Shown here piece by piece: positions 46,366 through 55,511 of a stretch of 64,000 nucleotides of DNA. This stretch comes from Alloyangia mangrovi (GTDB taxonomy: Bacteria > Pseudomonadota > Alphaproteobacteria > Rhodobacterales > Rhodobacteraceae): NCBI RefSeq assembly GCF_002300555.2, contig NZ_NTHN02000017.1, positions 1 to 64,000 of the forward strand. Reading direction: 5' to 3'. The stretch's first letter is position 1. Every line of letters begins with the position of its first letter. The notes under the pieces were generated by a model. That model had not been told where the DNA came from, made no database searches, and was given only the letters and a program-made list of their open reading frames with translations. Position numbers and translations under genes: made by a program.

Positions 46366-47264
46366 CCATGTCCGAGACCACGCCCGCGGCCGAGACCCGC
46401 CGTCGGAGGCCGCAATCGCTGATCGCCGCCGGGAACATCCTCCGCTTCCTTGCCAAGACCCCCACTTCGGCCTTCGGGCTGCTGGTGCTGGCGGTGCTGA
46501 TCCTGACTGCGCTCTTCGCGCCGCTCATTGCCACGCATGATCCCTACCTGCAGGATTTGACCAACACGCTGGCACCGCCGGACAGCGCGCATCTCTTCGG
46601 CACCGACGAGCTGGGGCGCGATATCTTCTCGCGGCTCGTGCACGGATCGCGCATCACCCTGACGATCATCTTCCTGGTGACCATCGTCGTCGGCCCGCTG
46701 GGGCTGCTGGTGGGGACCGTGGCGGGGTACTTCGGCGGCAAGACCGACGTGGCGCTGATGCGGGTCACCGACATCTTCCTGTCCTTCCCCTCGCTGATCC
46801 TGTCGCTGGCCTTCGTCGCGGCGCTGGGGCCGAGCCTCAACAACGCGATCATCGCCATCTCGCTCACCGCCTGGCCGCCGATCGCGCGCCTTGCGCGGGC
46901 CGAGACGATGACCTTCCGCAGCGCCGACTACATTGCGGCGGCTCGGCTGCAGGGCGCGAGCCCGGCGCGGATCATCTGGAAGAGCATCGTGCCGATGTGC
47001 CTGCCCTCGGTACTGATCCGGCTGACGCTGAACATGGCGACGGTGATCCTGACGGCGGCGGGGCTCGGGTTTCTCGGGCTCGGGGCGCAGCCGCCGATGC
47101 CGGAATGGGGCGCGATGATCGCCACGGGGCGGCGCTACATGATCGACAGCTGGTGGCTGGTCACCTTCCCCGGTCTCGCGATCCTGTCGGTCAGCCTTGC
47201 GTTCAACCTGCTCGGCGACGGGCTGCGCGATGCGCTCGACCCGAAACAGATGATGAAGAGGTGA
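46362..47264 (+). CDS. peptide-type ABC transporter permease (DppC type)
   Basis: A 300-residue permease with six hydrophobic helices. The N-terminal helix leads to HLFGTDELGRDIFSRLVHGS, the DppC hallmark. The ATPase-coupling loop is YIAAARLQGASPARIIWKSI and the end is LGDGLRDALDPK. The start overlaps the stop of the preceding permease gene (ATGA). The six bases to the next ATPase gene show a tight operon. Confidence 0.94.
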   Translation: MTMSETTPAAETRRRRPQSLIAAGNILRFLAKTPTSAFGLLVLAVLILTALFAPLIATHDPYLQDLTNTLAPPDSAHLFGTDELGRDIFSRLVHGSRITLTIIFLVTIVVGPLGLLVGTVAGYFGGKTDVALMRVTDIFLSFPSLILSLAFVAALGPSLNNAIIAISLTAWPPIARLARAETMTFRSADYIAAARLQGASPARIIWKSIVPMCLPSVLIRLTLNMATVILTAAGLGFLGLGAQPPMPEWGAMIATGRRYMIDSWWLVTFPGLAILSVSLAFNLLGDGLRDALDPKQMMKR

Positions 47265-47269
47265 CGGCC

Positions 47270-48112
47270 ATGACCAGCGATCCCATTCTCGATGTGCAGG
47301 GCCTGTCGCTGCGCTACCCCGGCGCGGCGGAGCCGGCGGTGCGCGGCGTCAGCTTCACCCTCGGGCGCGAGCGGCTCGGCATCGTCGGCGAGAGCGGCTC
47401 GGGCAAGTCCACCGTCGGCCGCGCGATCATGAAGCTGCTGCCCGACGCCGAGATGTCCGCCGAGCGGATGCGCTTCGAGGGGGTCGACCTGCTGCGTGCC
47501 TCCGAGGCGCAGATGCTGAAGCTGCGCGGCGCGCGCATGTCGATGATCCTGCAGGACCCCAAGTACTCGCTGAACCCGATCCGCCGCTGCGGCGATCAGG
47601 TGGCCGAGGCCTACCGCACGCACGTGCGCTGCTCGAAACGCGCGGCGCACGACAAGGCGGTGGCGATGCTGGCGGCGGTGCAGATCCGCGATCCCGAGCG
47701 GGTCTACGGGCTTTACCCGCACGAGGTCTCGGGCGGCATGGGCCAGCGCATCATGATCGCGATGATGCTGCTCACCGATCCAGACCTTGTCATCGCAGAC
47801 GAGCCGACCTCGGCGCTCGACGTCACGGTGCGGCTGCAGGTGCTGAAGATCCTCGACGACCTGGTCAAGGAGCGCGGCATCGGGCTGATCATGATCAGCC
47901 ACGATCTCAACCTCGTCCGCAACTTCTGCGACCGGGTGCTGATCATGTACGCGGGCCGGGTGGTCGAGACGCTGGACGCGCGCGACCTCGACCGCGCCAC
48001 CCACCCCTACACGCGCGGCCTGCTGGCCGCGCAGCCGCGCATCGGCGGGCCGCGCGCGCCGCTGCCGGTGCTTCAGCGTGACCCGTCCTGGACCATGGAG
48101 GCCCCAGCATGA
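47270..48112 (+). CDS. peptide-type ABC transporter ATPase (DppD type)
   Basis: A 280-residue ATPase with Walker A GESGSGKSTVG, signature VSGGMGQRIMIAMML and Walker B DLVIADEPTSALDV. In the signature, GMGQ replaces the common GMRQ. The C-terminal region HPYTRGLLAAQPRIGG is the oligopeptide-type tail. It overlaps the next ATPase gene by four bases. Confidence 0.94.
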   Translation: MTSDPILDVQGLSLRYPGAAEPAVRGVSFTLGRERLGIVGESGSGKSTVGRAIMKLLPDAEMSAERMRFEGVDLLRASEAQMLKLRGARMSMILQDPKYSLNPIRRCGDQVAEAYRTHVRCSKRAAHDKAVAMLAAVQIRDPERVYGLYPHEVSGGMGQRIMIAMMLLTDPDLVIADEPTSALDVTVRLQVLKILDDLVKERGIGLIMISHDLNLVRNFCDRVLIMYAGRVVETLDARDLDRATHPYTRGLLAAQPRIGGPRAPLPVLQRDPSWTMEAPA

Positions 48113-48855
48113 AACCGCTCCGCATAGAGAAGATGTCGATCCGCTTCGGGGCGGTGACGATCCTGCCCGAGGTGAGCTTCGAGGTGGCGCCGGGCGAGTG
48201 CTTCGGCCTGGTCGGCGAGAGCGGCTCGGGCAAGTCGACCGTCCTGCGCTGCGCCTCGATGCTGCTGGGCACATGGAGCGGTGATGCGAAGGTCGGGGAC
48301 CGCTCGGTGCGCGAGATGGATCTCATGGAGCGCTGCCGCACATTGCAGATGGTGTTCCAGGACCCCTACGGCTCGCTGCACCCGCGCCACTCTGTGCGCA
48401 CCACGCTGTCGGAGCCGCTGAAGATCCACCGCCTTGGCGACACCGAAGAGCGGCTGGCGCAGGCGATGCGCGACGTTGGCTTGCCGGTGGATTTCCTCGA
48501 CCGCTACCCGCACCAGCTTTCGGGCGGGCAACGGCAGCGCGTGGCGATCGCCCGCGCGCTGATCCTCGAGCCCGAGGTTCTGCTGCTCGACGAGCCGACC
48601 TCGGCGCTCGACGTGTCGGTGCAGGCCGAGATCCTCAACCTGCTCGTCCGGCTGCGCGAGGAGAAGGGGTTTACCTGCGTGATGGTCAGCCACGATCTGG
48701 CGGTGATCGATCACATGTGCGAGCGCTTCGCGGTGATGAAGGCGGGGGATATCGTCGAGGTGCTGCCGCGCGAGGCGATCCTCGATGGCTCGGCCCGGCA
48801 CCCCTACGCGCAGGAGTTGATCGCCGCGAGCCTGGCCTACGAGGGCGCGGCGTAA
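48109..48855 (+). CDS. peptide-type ABC transporter ATPase (DppF/PhnK type)
   Basis: A 248-residue ATPase with Walker A GESGSGKSTVL, signature LSGGQRQRVAIARAL and Walker B LLLDEPTSALDVS. It is shorter than usual DppF proteins (about 320) because the C-terminal cluster-binding tail is reduced to HPYAQELIAASLAYEG. This makes it closer to PhnK/NikE lengths. Last gene of the operon; a rho-independent-type terminator follows at 48880. Confidence 0.93.
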   Translation: MKPLRIEKMSIRFGAVTILPEVSFEVAPGECFGLVGESGSGKSTVLRCASMLLGTWSGDAKVGDRSVREMDLMERCRTLQMVFQDPYGSLHPRHSVRTTLSEPLKIHRLGDTEERLAQAMRDVGLPVDFLDRYPHQLSGGQRQRVAIARALILEPEVLLLDEPTSALDVSVQAEILNLLVRLREEKGFTCVMVSHDLAVIDHMCERFAVMKAGDIVEVLPREAILDGSARHPYAQELIAASLAYEGAA

Positions 48856-48879
48856 GGGTCATTCGGGACCGGGATGGCG

Positions 48880-48912
48880 ACCCCTTCCTGCCGGGCGGCA
48901 GGGAGGGGTTTT
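48880..48912 (+). terminator. rho-independent terminator of the peptide-type ABC operon
   Basis: ACCCCTTCCTGCC pairs with GGCAGGGAGGGGT (one G-U pair) around GGGC and is followed by TTT, 25 bases after the last ATPase gene. A second GC-rich hairpin (GGCGCA/TGCGCC, 48997-49018) lies at the end of the convergent binding-protein gene. Confidence 0.75.
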
Positions 48913-49043
48913 CATGTGCGCCGGCAGGGGAGTGGGCGGCGCCGCCTGGCAGCAACGGCGCGCCGCGGTCCGGGCAAGCGCCAGTGCACATGAATAGGCG
49001 CACCCCGCGGGATGCGCCCTGTTGTCGTCCGCTGTGGCCGGGG

Positions 49044-50633
49044 TCAGCGCGACTTCACCACGTCCTCGAAGCGCGACACCCAGGGGTCGATCACCACCCC
49101 CGAGACATCGTTCTGGAAGGCCGCCGTCACCACCCGCTCCGAGAAGGGCTGGATCGAGGTCACCTTCTGGTCGATCAGCTCCTGGATCTCCTGGTACTGG
49201 GCGATCTGCGCGTCGGCGTCTCTCTCGACCAGCGCGCTCTCGATCAGCCCGTTCAGCTCGGCATCCTGGTAGGAGGTGCGCCAGCTCTGGTAGTTGGTCA
49301 GCCCCGCCTCCTGGCTGTTGTCGGGGTTGTACACCAGCGCGCGCAGGTTGCTGTCGGGGTGCGGCTGCTGGCCGCCGCCGCCGCGCCCGACCAGAAGCTC
49401 GAACTGCCGGTCGCGCATCGCGCCGTAGATCTGCCCGCCGTCGCCGGTGATGATCTCGGCCTTGATCCCCGCCTGCGCCAGCGTGCCCTGGATCGCCGTG
49501 GCGCTGTCGAGGAATTCCTGCGTCGAGATCACCCGCAGCGTGGTGTCGAACCCGTCGGGATATCCGGCCTCGGCCAGCAGCGCCTTGGCCTTCTCCACGT
49601 CCAGCGCGTAGCCCGGATCGGGCAGGGCGCCAAAGGCGGTGGAGTTGATAACCCGCTGCCGCTCGACCCCGAAGTAGGGCATGATCGCGCCGTTGATGCC
49701 CTTGTAGTCGATCAGGTAGCGCAGCGCCTCGCGCACCTTGGGATCGGCGAATTTCTCGTCCGCGACGGAGGCGGCGAGGTAATAGAACCCGGCGCTGGCC
49801 TCGGTCTCGACGGTGATCTTCTCGTCCGCCTCGAGCGCCCGCAGGTCGGACGCGGCAAGGCTGAAGCCGACGTCGATGTCACCCTGCTGCAGCCCGAGCC
49901 GCTGGCTCTGACTTTCCGGCAGGTGGCGCATCAGCACCCGCTTCATCGCCGGGGACTCGCCCCAGAAGCCGTCGTTGCGGGTCAGGATCACGTATTCATT
50001 GGCGCGCCATTGGCCCAGCGTGAAGGCCCCCGAGCCCGCGGAGTTGTTGGTCAGCCAGCCCTGGCCGTGATCGTCGCCGGCGTGCTCCTCGACCAGTTTG
50101 CTGTCGAGGATCGAGCCGATGCCGGCCTGCGAGATGTACATCAGGATCATCTTGGGGTCGCCCGGCTCGGGCATCACCATGCGGAAGGTGTGATCGTCCA
50201 CCACCTGGAACTGCTCGTCGAGCCGCTCGGGGGTGAAGCCGCGCGAATTGAGCCCCGAGGATTGCGACTGGCCCAGGGTCATGACCCGGTCGAAGCTGTA
50301 TTTCACGTCCGCCGCCGTCACCGGGTTGCCCGAAGCAAAGGTGGCATCCGGGCGCAGGTGGAAGGTGATGCTGAGGTTGTCCTCGCCGACCTCCCAGCTT
50401 TCCGCGAGACGCGGCATCAGCGCCTTGGTCTCGGGGTCGAGCTCGACCAGCGCGTCATAGACGTTGTTGAGCACCTGCACCGCCTCGCCGCCGGTGATGG
50501 CGGCGGGGTCCATGGTCAGCACGTTGGTCATGGTGAAGGCGACGATCAGCTGGTCGTCCGGCGTCTCGGCCAGCACCGGGCTCGCCCCCGCCAGCAGCGC
50601 CGAAAGCGCCACGCCCGTCAGGAAATGTCTCAT
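49044..50633 (-). CDS. peptide-type ABC transporter substrate-binding protein (DppA/OppA family)
   Basis: A 529-residue SBP_bac_5 family protein with a signal peptide ending ASPVLAETPD. Family segments are NVYDALVELDPETKALMPRL, SWEVGEDNLSITFHLRPDA and FASGNPVTAADVKYSFDR. ATG 50633 follows GGGAGGAGAACC; longer reading upstream runs into the dehydratase gene and is not real. It is downstream of the enolase-superfamily gene on the minus strand and convergent with the permease/ATPase operon it serves. Family members bind peptides but also oligosaccharides and opines. Confidence 0.93.
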   Translation of the reverse strand: MRHFLTGVALSALLAGASPVLAETPDDQLIVAFTMTNVLTMDPAAITGGEAVQVLNNVYDALVELDPETKALMPRLAESWEVGEDNLSITFHLRPDATFASGNPVTAADVKYSFDRVMTLGQSQSSGLNSRGFTPERLDEQFQVVDDHTFRMVMPEPGDPKMILMYISQAGIGSILDSKLVEEHAGDDHGQGWLTNNSAGSGAFTLGQWRANEYVILTRNDGFWGESPAMKRVLMRHLPESQSQRLGLQQGDIDVGFSLAASDLRALEADEKITVETEASAGFYYLAASVADEKFADPKVREALRYLIDYKGINGAIMPYFGVERQRVINSTAFGALPDPGYALDVEKAKALLAEAGYPDGFDTTLRVISTQEFLDSATAIQGTLAQAGIKAEIITGDGGQIYGAMRDRQFELLVGRGGGGQQPHPDSNLRALVYNPDNSQEAGLTNYQSWRTSYQDAELNGLIESALVERDADAQIAQYQEIQELIDQKVTSIQPFSERVVTAAFQNDVSGVVIDPWVSRFEDVVKSR

Positions 50634-50670
50634 AGGTTCTCCTCCCAAAGCTCTAGAGACCCGCGCCGGT

Positions 50671-51819
50671 TCAGCAGACGCGGTTGTTTTCGATGAGGTC
50701 GAAATTGATATCTTCGCCCAGACCGGGGCGGTCCGGGACATGGACGTAGCCGTCGCGGTCCATCGGGTCGGACAGCGTGTTGAGGTAGTCGAGCCCGTCG
50801 TCATACTCGAGGAACGGGTGCAGAAGCCCGCGCTCGTACCATTTGCAGTTCTTCGAGGCGGCGACGACATGCAGGTTCATCGCGGTATTGCCATGCACCT
50901 CGCACTCCATGCCGAAAGCCTCGGCCAGGTGCATCGTTTTCAGCGCCGGGGTGATGCCGCCGACGTCGTTGACCCCGGTGCGCAGGATGTCGCAGGCCCC
51001 CGAGGCGATCCACTCGGCGCGGTGCCAGTACTTGCCGGCGGCGCTCTCCGGGCCGACCACGGGAATGTCGAGGTTCTCGGTGAGCCAGCGGTAGGAGGAC
51101 ATGGACTGCTCGTCCATCGGCTCCTCGATCCAGGCAAAGCCCAGCTTTTCCAGCCCGCGGCCCAGTTCCAGCGCCTCGCTGCGCTTGTACCAGTGGAAGG
51201 CGTCGATCATCAGCGCGATGTCGGGGCCGACGGCCTCGCGCACGGCGGCGCAGGCCTTCAGATCCATCTTCACGTCGGGCGCCCAGCTGACCGGGGGCAT
51301 CCAGGTGTGCAGCTTGATGCCCTTGTAGCCGCGCGCCACCAGTGTCTCGGCGAAGCGGCCGTAATCCTCGGGCGTGGCGAGCCCGCCCTCGATCTCGTCG
51401 CCGCACATGATCGAGCCATAGGCGAGCACCTTGTCGCGGTAGCCGCCGATCAGCTTGTAGACCGGCTGGTTCAGCGTACGACCCGCGAGGTCCCAGAGCG
51501 CGCAATCGATCACCGCGAGCGCCCTGTCGGTGAGCTGCGCCGCCGAGCCGCGCTGCCAATGCGCCAGATCCTGCCACAGCCGCTCGCGGTCGCGGTGGTC
51601 CTGCCCAATCAGCACCTTCTTGACGAACTTCTCGATCACATGCGGCCGCGCCACCTCGGGCGGGCAGAAGGAATGCCCCTCGACCCCATCCTCGCTGCGG
51701 ATGCTGAGGATGGCCTGTTGCACCTCGTGCTCGGGGCCGGGGTGGGCGTGGCCCGCGCTGTCGGAATGGCGGCGGGTCTTGTGCCGGAACACGCGCACGG
51801 ACACGTCGGTGATGATCAC
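50671..51819 (-). CDS. enolase-superfamily dehydratase/racemase (mandelate racemase subgroup)
   Basis: A 382-residue enzyme. Visible are the N-terminal lid HSFCPPEVARPHVIEKFVKK, the lysine motif GYKGIKLHTWMPP, magnesium ligands in ALMIDAFHWY, WIEEPMDE and VVGPESAAGK, and a histidine in CEVHGNTAMN. These fit acid-sugar dehydratases, but the GPES and VHGN contexts match neither DgoD in this window, so the substrate is open. GTG 51819 is the likely start, preceded by GAGGAGGAG. It forms an operon with the binding protein (37 bases) and has the CTGT-N3-ACAG site 46 bases upstream. Confidence 0.88.
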   Translation of the reverse strand: MIITDVSVRVFRHKTRRHSDSAGHAHPGPEHEVQQAILSIRSEDGVEGHSFCPPEVARPHVIEKFVKKVLIGQDHRDRERLWQDLAHWQRGSAAQLTDRALAVIDCALWDLAGRTLNQPVYKLIGGYRDKVLAYGSIMCGDEIEGGLATPEDYGRFAETLVARGYKGIKLHTWMPPVSWAPDVKMDLKACAAVREAVGPDIALMIDAFHWYKRSEALELGRGLEKLGFAWIEEPMDEQSMSSYRWLTENLDIPVVGPESAAGKYWHRAEWIASGACDILRTGVNDVGGITPALKTMHLAEAFGMECEVHGNTAMNLHVVAASKNCKWYERGLLHPFLEYDDGLDYLNTLSDPMDRDGYVHVPDRPGLGEDINFDLIENNRVC

Positions 51820-51865
51820 GGGTGGTCTCCTCCTCTCCGCGCTGCCACAAAGCCTCGCGGCAAAT

Positions 51866-51876
51866 CTGTATAACAG
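51866..51876. promoter_or_regulatory. GntR/FCD operator before the dehydratase operon
   Basis: CTGTATAACAG is identical to the core of the site before the permease operon at 45265, and the following GG-N3-GT also matches. It lies 46 bases upstream of the GTG start at 51819. Confidence 0.65.
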
Positions 51877-52001
51877 GAACGTATGACACATCGCGACGCG
51901 CGGTCAACGAGTTTTGCGGTCTCTTTGCCTCGACTGCCGATGTCGCGTGGCGAAGTGGATTGTTTTCTCTGGTGTATACGGCCGAGAACCGGCTATCCTT
52001 C

Positions 52002-52012
52002 CTGTTGTACAG
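52002..52012. promoter_or_regulatory. GntR/FCD operator, variant, before the regulator gene
   Basis: CTGTTGTACAG keeps the CTGT-N3-ACAG arms of the two other sites and ends 20 bases before the GntR start, which fits autorepression. Confidence 0.55.
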
Positions 52013-52032
52013 AAATCCGCAGGTGCAACGAC

Positions 52033-52791
52033 ATGACCGACGGGACCACGCTATTTTCGCCGACAGGCCAGGCGCCGGATGCTAACCCGGCGCGCACGCG
52101 GGCCGAGACGATCGCCGCAGGTTTGCGCCGTGAGATCGAGACCGGACGGTTTCGTCCCGGCGACCGCCTGCCGAGCGAATCCGAGCTTACCCGCACCCAT
52201 TCGGTCAGCCGAACCGTGGTGCGCGAGGCGCTCAGCCTGCTGCGTTCGGAAGGTTTGGTCGAGGCCCGCAAGGGCTCGGGGGTCTTCGCGCTCGATCCGG
52301 CCCAGGCGCGGCGGGCGCAGCCCTTCGCCGATCTCGACATGGAGCGGCTTTCAGGGGTGATCGAACTCTTCGAGCTGCGCTCGGCCTTCGAGATCCGTGC
52401 CGCGGGGCTTGCCGCGACACGCCGCTCGGCGCAACAGATCGAGGCGATCCTCAGGGCCAATGCCGCGGTCTCGGTCGCCTTCGAGCAGGGCGGCAACACC
52501 CGCGAGGCGGATTTCGCCTTTCACTACGCGATTGCGCAGGCGACGCAGAACAAGCGGTTTCCAGAGTTCCTTGCGCTGATCCGTCCGGGCATCGTGCCGC
52601 GGGTCGAACTGGAGGCGGGCAAGGGCGGCACGCCGCGCGCCTACACGCCGAACCCCGATCTCGTGCAGGAGCACGCGCGCATCGTTGAAGCGATCATCGA
52701 CGGCGCGCCCGAGGCGGCGGAGGCCGCGATGAAGGCGCACCTCGAGGGCAGCCTCGGTCGCTACCGCGGCCTATTGCGCGAAAACTCGTAG
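52033..52791 (+). CDS. GntR/FCD-family regulator of the peptide-type ABC/dehydratase module
   Basis: A 252-residue regulator. The winged helix (about residues 20-85) has RLPSESELTRTHSVSRTVVR and GLVEARKGSGVFAL. The FCD domain has the metal-type residues around LRSAFEIRAAGLAATR and EADFAFHYAIAQATQN. I chose ATG 52033; the longer upstream reading crosses the operator. It is divergent from the dehydratase/binding protein operon. Three CTGT-N3-ACAG sites mark its probable targets, including the distant permease operon. Confidence 0.93.
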   Translation: MTDGTTLFSPTGQAPDANPARTRAETIAAGLRREIETGRFRPGDRLPSESELTRTHSVSRTVVREALSLLRSEGLVEARKGSGVFALDPAQARRAQPFADLDMERLSGVIELFELRSAFEIRAAGLAATRRSAQQIEAILRANAAVSVAFEQGGNTREADFAFHYAIAQATQNKRFPEFLALIRPGIVPRVELEAGKGGTPRAYTPNPDLVQEHARIVEAIIDGAPEAAEAAMKAHLEGSLGRYRGLLRENS

Positions 52792-52868
52792 GACCGCCGA
52801 GGGCGCGTCGGGTAGTACATCAAGGCCGAGGCGACCATGACCCGCCAATGCGACGCCCACTGAAGATC

Positions 52869-54801
52869 TCAGGGAAGTGAGGCAATCAGCGCCTCAAAGG
52901 TCATGATCCGTCCGGCGATTGCGCTAGCAACCACGGTCGGTGGACTGGCAAGCCACGTCTTGCCCGGGCCGCCACGACCTGGAAAATTCCTGTTGATGGC
53001 CGAGATCGTGACCTGGTCGTCGCGACTTGAGACACCGGGCCCGCATTGACCACAGGCACCGCAAGACGGACCAAGCATCTCTGCTCCGATGGCCTCAAAG
53101 GCTTGCAGGTATCCTTGCTGAAGACAGTAGTCCCGAACCTGTACCGTTCCGCACTGGAGGTAGAGCTCGATCCCCGGTGCGACTTTCAGCCCGCGATCCG
53201 CGGCCCATCTGGCGACCTCGTAATACCTGTCGAAATCCTCGCGCTTGCCCGCCGTGCACGAGCCGCCATAGGCGATGTCGACTTTGATCGGCTCATCAAG
53301 TTCGTCAACCGGAACACCGTTGCCGGGATCGCCGGGGCGCGCCAGCATGGGGCCGATTGCCGAGCAGTCAAGCGTCACTTCCCCGGCGTAGGATGCGCCC
53401 TCGTCGGAGTGCATCCAATCCTCGAGAGCAAAGTCGAGCCCGCGGCGCTCCTTGAGGAAGCGAACGGTTTCGGCGTCCGGAGCGCAGAGGCCCGTCAGCC
53501 CGCCCAGCTCGGCAACCATGTTCGTCAGGGTGGCCCGCTCGTCGATCGACATCGCGTCGACAACGGGACCCGTGAAATCGAATATCCGGCCTAGACCGCC
53601 GCCCGAGCGGATCAGATCGGTAGACAGGAGCTTCAGTACGACATCCTTCGCCATGACGTCGGGTCGCAGAACGCCCTCAAGACGGACACGTAGGCTTTCT
53701 GCCATTGTCAGCCGGATGGCGCCCGTCATGAAGGCATTGGCCATGTCGGTTGTCCCAACGCCATAGGCAAAGCATCCGACCGCGCCGGAGTGGGGCGTAT
53801 GGCTGTCCGTGCCAACCACGATCCCCCCCGGGCAGGGCGTAGGATTCCGCCATCATGGCGTGGGAAATGCCTTCAGACCCATCCTCGCCCAGCAGGTAAC
53901 CGTGATCAGTCAGCCCGTATTCCTTGCCAAAGGCCCGGTGCGCCTCGCTCAACTCGCGGACCTGGGGCAGCAGCCCTAGCTTGAGGTGGGTCGGCGAGCG
54001 ATGCGCGTATGACAGGTGATCTTCGAACAGGACGATGGTCTTCGGATCGAAAAGCGTGAGCGGTTGGCCGAAACGGTCATGCAGCATGTGCGCGGCCATG
54101 GCCGTGTAGTATTCATGGATGAAGCGATGGCCGGCGCGCACGAAGCCGCCCGTGCCGGGCGAAAGGTCCCAGTCTATCCCTTCGACATCGAGTGCGTGGC
54201 GGGCAACGATTTTCTGGGCCAGCGTCAAGGGACCGTCAGGCATCACGCCGCGCAGCTTGGCGCCCTTCAGCTTGTCCTGTCCATACGCCAGCAGCCCCCC
54301 GGCGCGCAGGATCGCCTGTGCCAGGGTGTCACGGCCTGCGACCAGCTCCTCCAGCGCAATATCCTCGTCCGCGCGGATACGCTCGATCAGACCGAAGTCG
54401 GTGGAGGTGAAGATCCCGAGGTTATCGCAGTTCTGCCGATAGATCCGTTCGAAGCTTTCAGCGATCACAAGCCGGATACCAGCTGATTTTTCCGCCAGAG
54501 GCGAATGTTCGCGCGAGGAGCCTTTCCCATAGCGCTTGCCTGCAACGATGACGGCAAATCCGCCGTCGGCAATGGCGTTCTCATAGATCGGCTTTTCGTC
54601 ACCGATCATCGTCCCGGTGTGGGCATAGCGCGCCAGGCGGGCGTCGTAGTTCAGCAGGATCGGCAGGGGAGTGATCTCGTCGGTCGAGATATCCGACCGC
54701 AGGGGGCCTGCCTCCGCATGGCTCAGGTCCTGCCCCTGCAACTGCGCGGCGACGGCCCCGGGTTCGGTTCCCAGGAACAGAATGCGTCCATCGAATTTCA
54801 T
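52869..54801 (-). CDS. aconitase-family hydratase with swivel domain first, frame break at a C7 run
   Basis: Removing one base from the seven C at 53823-53829 gives one 643-residue protein. The small swivel domain comes first (residues about 1-190, with SDISTDEITP and GKRYGKGSSREHSPLAEKSA). The Fe-S catalytic part follows (about 200-643: PGGIVVGTDSHTPHSGAVGC across the break, YGGSCTAGKREDFD and GPSCGACGQCGPG with the cluster cysteines). This order is as in AcnB but without its N-terminal helical domain. It overlaps the RraA-type aldolase by four bases. It hydrates or dehydrates a hydroxy-polycarboxylate; the substrate is unknown. Confidence 0.85.
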
Positions 54802-55511
54802 CGGCTCACCTCCGGATGTCGCAGCCAGACCATGTGTGACATGCGCTCCGCCCGGGCCTTGGCGCGGACTTCGGCGGACTGCGTGTTCGTGTTTGATTTA
54901 AGAATCTCTTCCTTGCGCGCCAGCTCTTCCGCCATCTCCAGCACGCGCGCGGCGGCATCGTTCGGAATGATCAGCACGCCATCGGCATCCATAAGGACCA
55001 GATCGCCGGGGGCAATCCTCACCCTGCCTCCTTCGGGGCCGGGCAGCGTGACGGATTGGCCCCATCCGGTGATCTGGAAGCGACGCGCGCCATTCGTGGG
55101 GATGACCCCTGCCGCGACCACGTTGAGGCCAATCTGTGCCAAGGCCGTTTTGTCGCGCACCATGCCGTCCGTCACCAGACCGATAACGCCTGCCGATTTC
55201 AGATCGAGTGCCAGCAACTCGCCTGTCACGCCGCCGCCCCGGAAGCCGGAGGTTGCGAAGACCAGAACCCCGCCAGGCTGCGCCAGCGTCGGCAGGTTGT
55301 AGAGCGGCAGTGTCGCGTCAGGGCCCGCCGCCGTGCGCGTCGCGACGGACCGCTCACCCGATACGCAGATTGCCAGCCCACAGGCGGGTTCGAAGGCACC
55401 AACGGGCCCGAGGGTGGGGTCGAGCGTCTGGCTGTGATACCCCGCTTCGTCCAGCACATCGCTGACCAGAGCCGTGCCCAGAGCCTTGAACCGTTCGAAC
55501 ATATTGGTCAT
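54798..55511 (-). CDS. RraA-family protein, probable 4-hydroxy-4-methyl-2-oxoglutarate-type aldolase
   Basis: A 237-residue RraA/HMG-aldolase-like protein. The phosphate/metal-site motif is GLVTDGMVRDKTALAQIG, with the conserved arginine-aspartate pair, and the end motif GDLVLMDADGVLIIP is typical. Enzymatic members cleave 4-hydroxy-4-methyl-2-oxoglutarate or carboxy analogues to pyruvate and decarboxylate oxaloacetate; the RNase-inhibitor role is limited to enterobacterial RraA. Start and stop overlap dctM and the hydratase by four bases each, so all are translated together. Confidence 0.9.
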   Translation of the reverse strand: MTNMFERFKALGTALVSDVLDEAGYHSQTLDPTLGPVGAFEPACGLAICVSGERSVATRTAAGPDATLPLYNLPTLAQPGGVLVFATSGFRGGGVTGELLALDLKSAGVIGLVTDGMVRDKTALAQIGLNVVAAGVIPTNGARRFQITGWGQSVTLPGPEGGRVRIAPGDLVLMDADGVLIIPNDAAARVLEMAEELARKEEILKSNTNTQSAEVRAKARAERMSHMVWLRHPEVSR

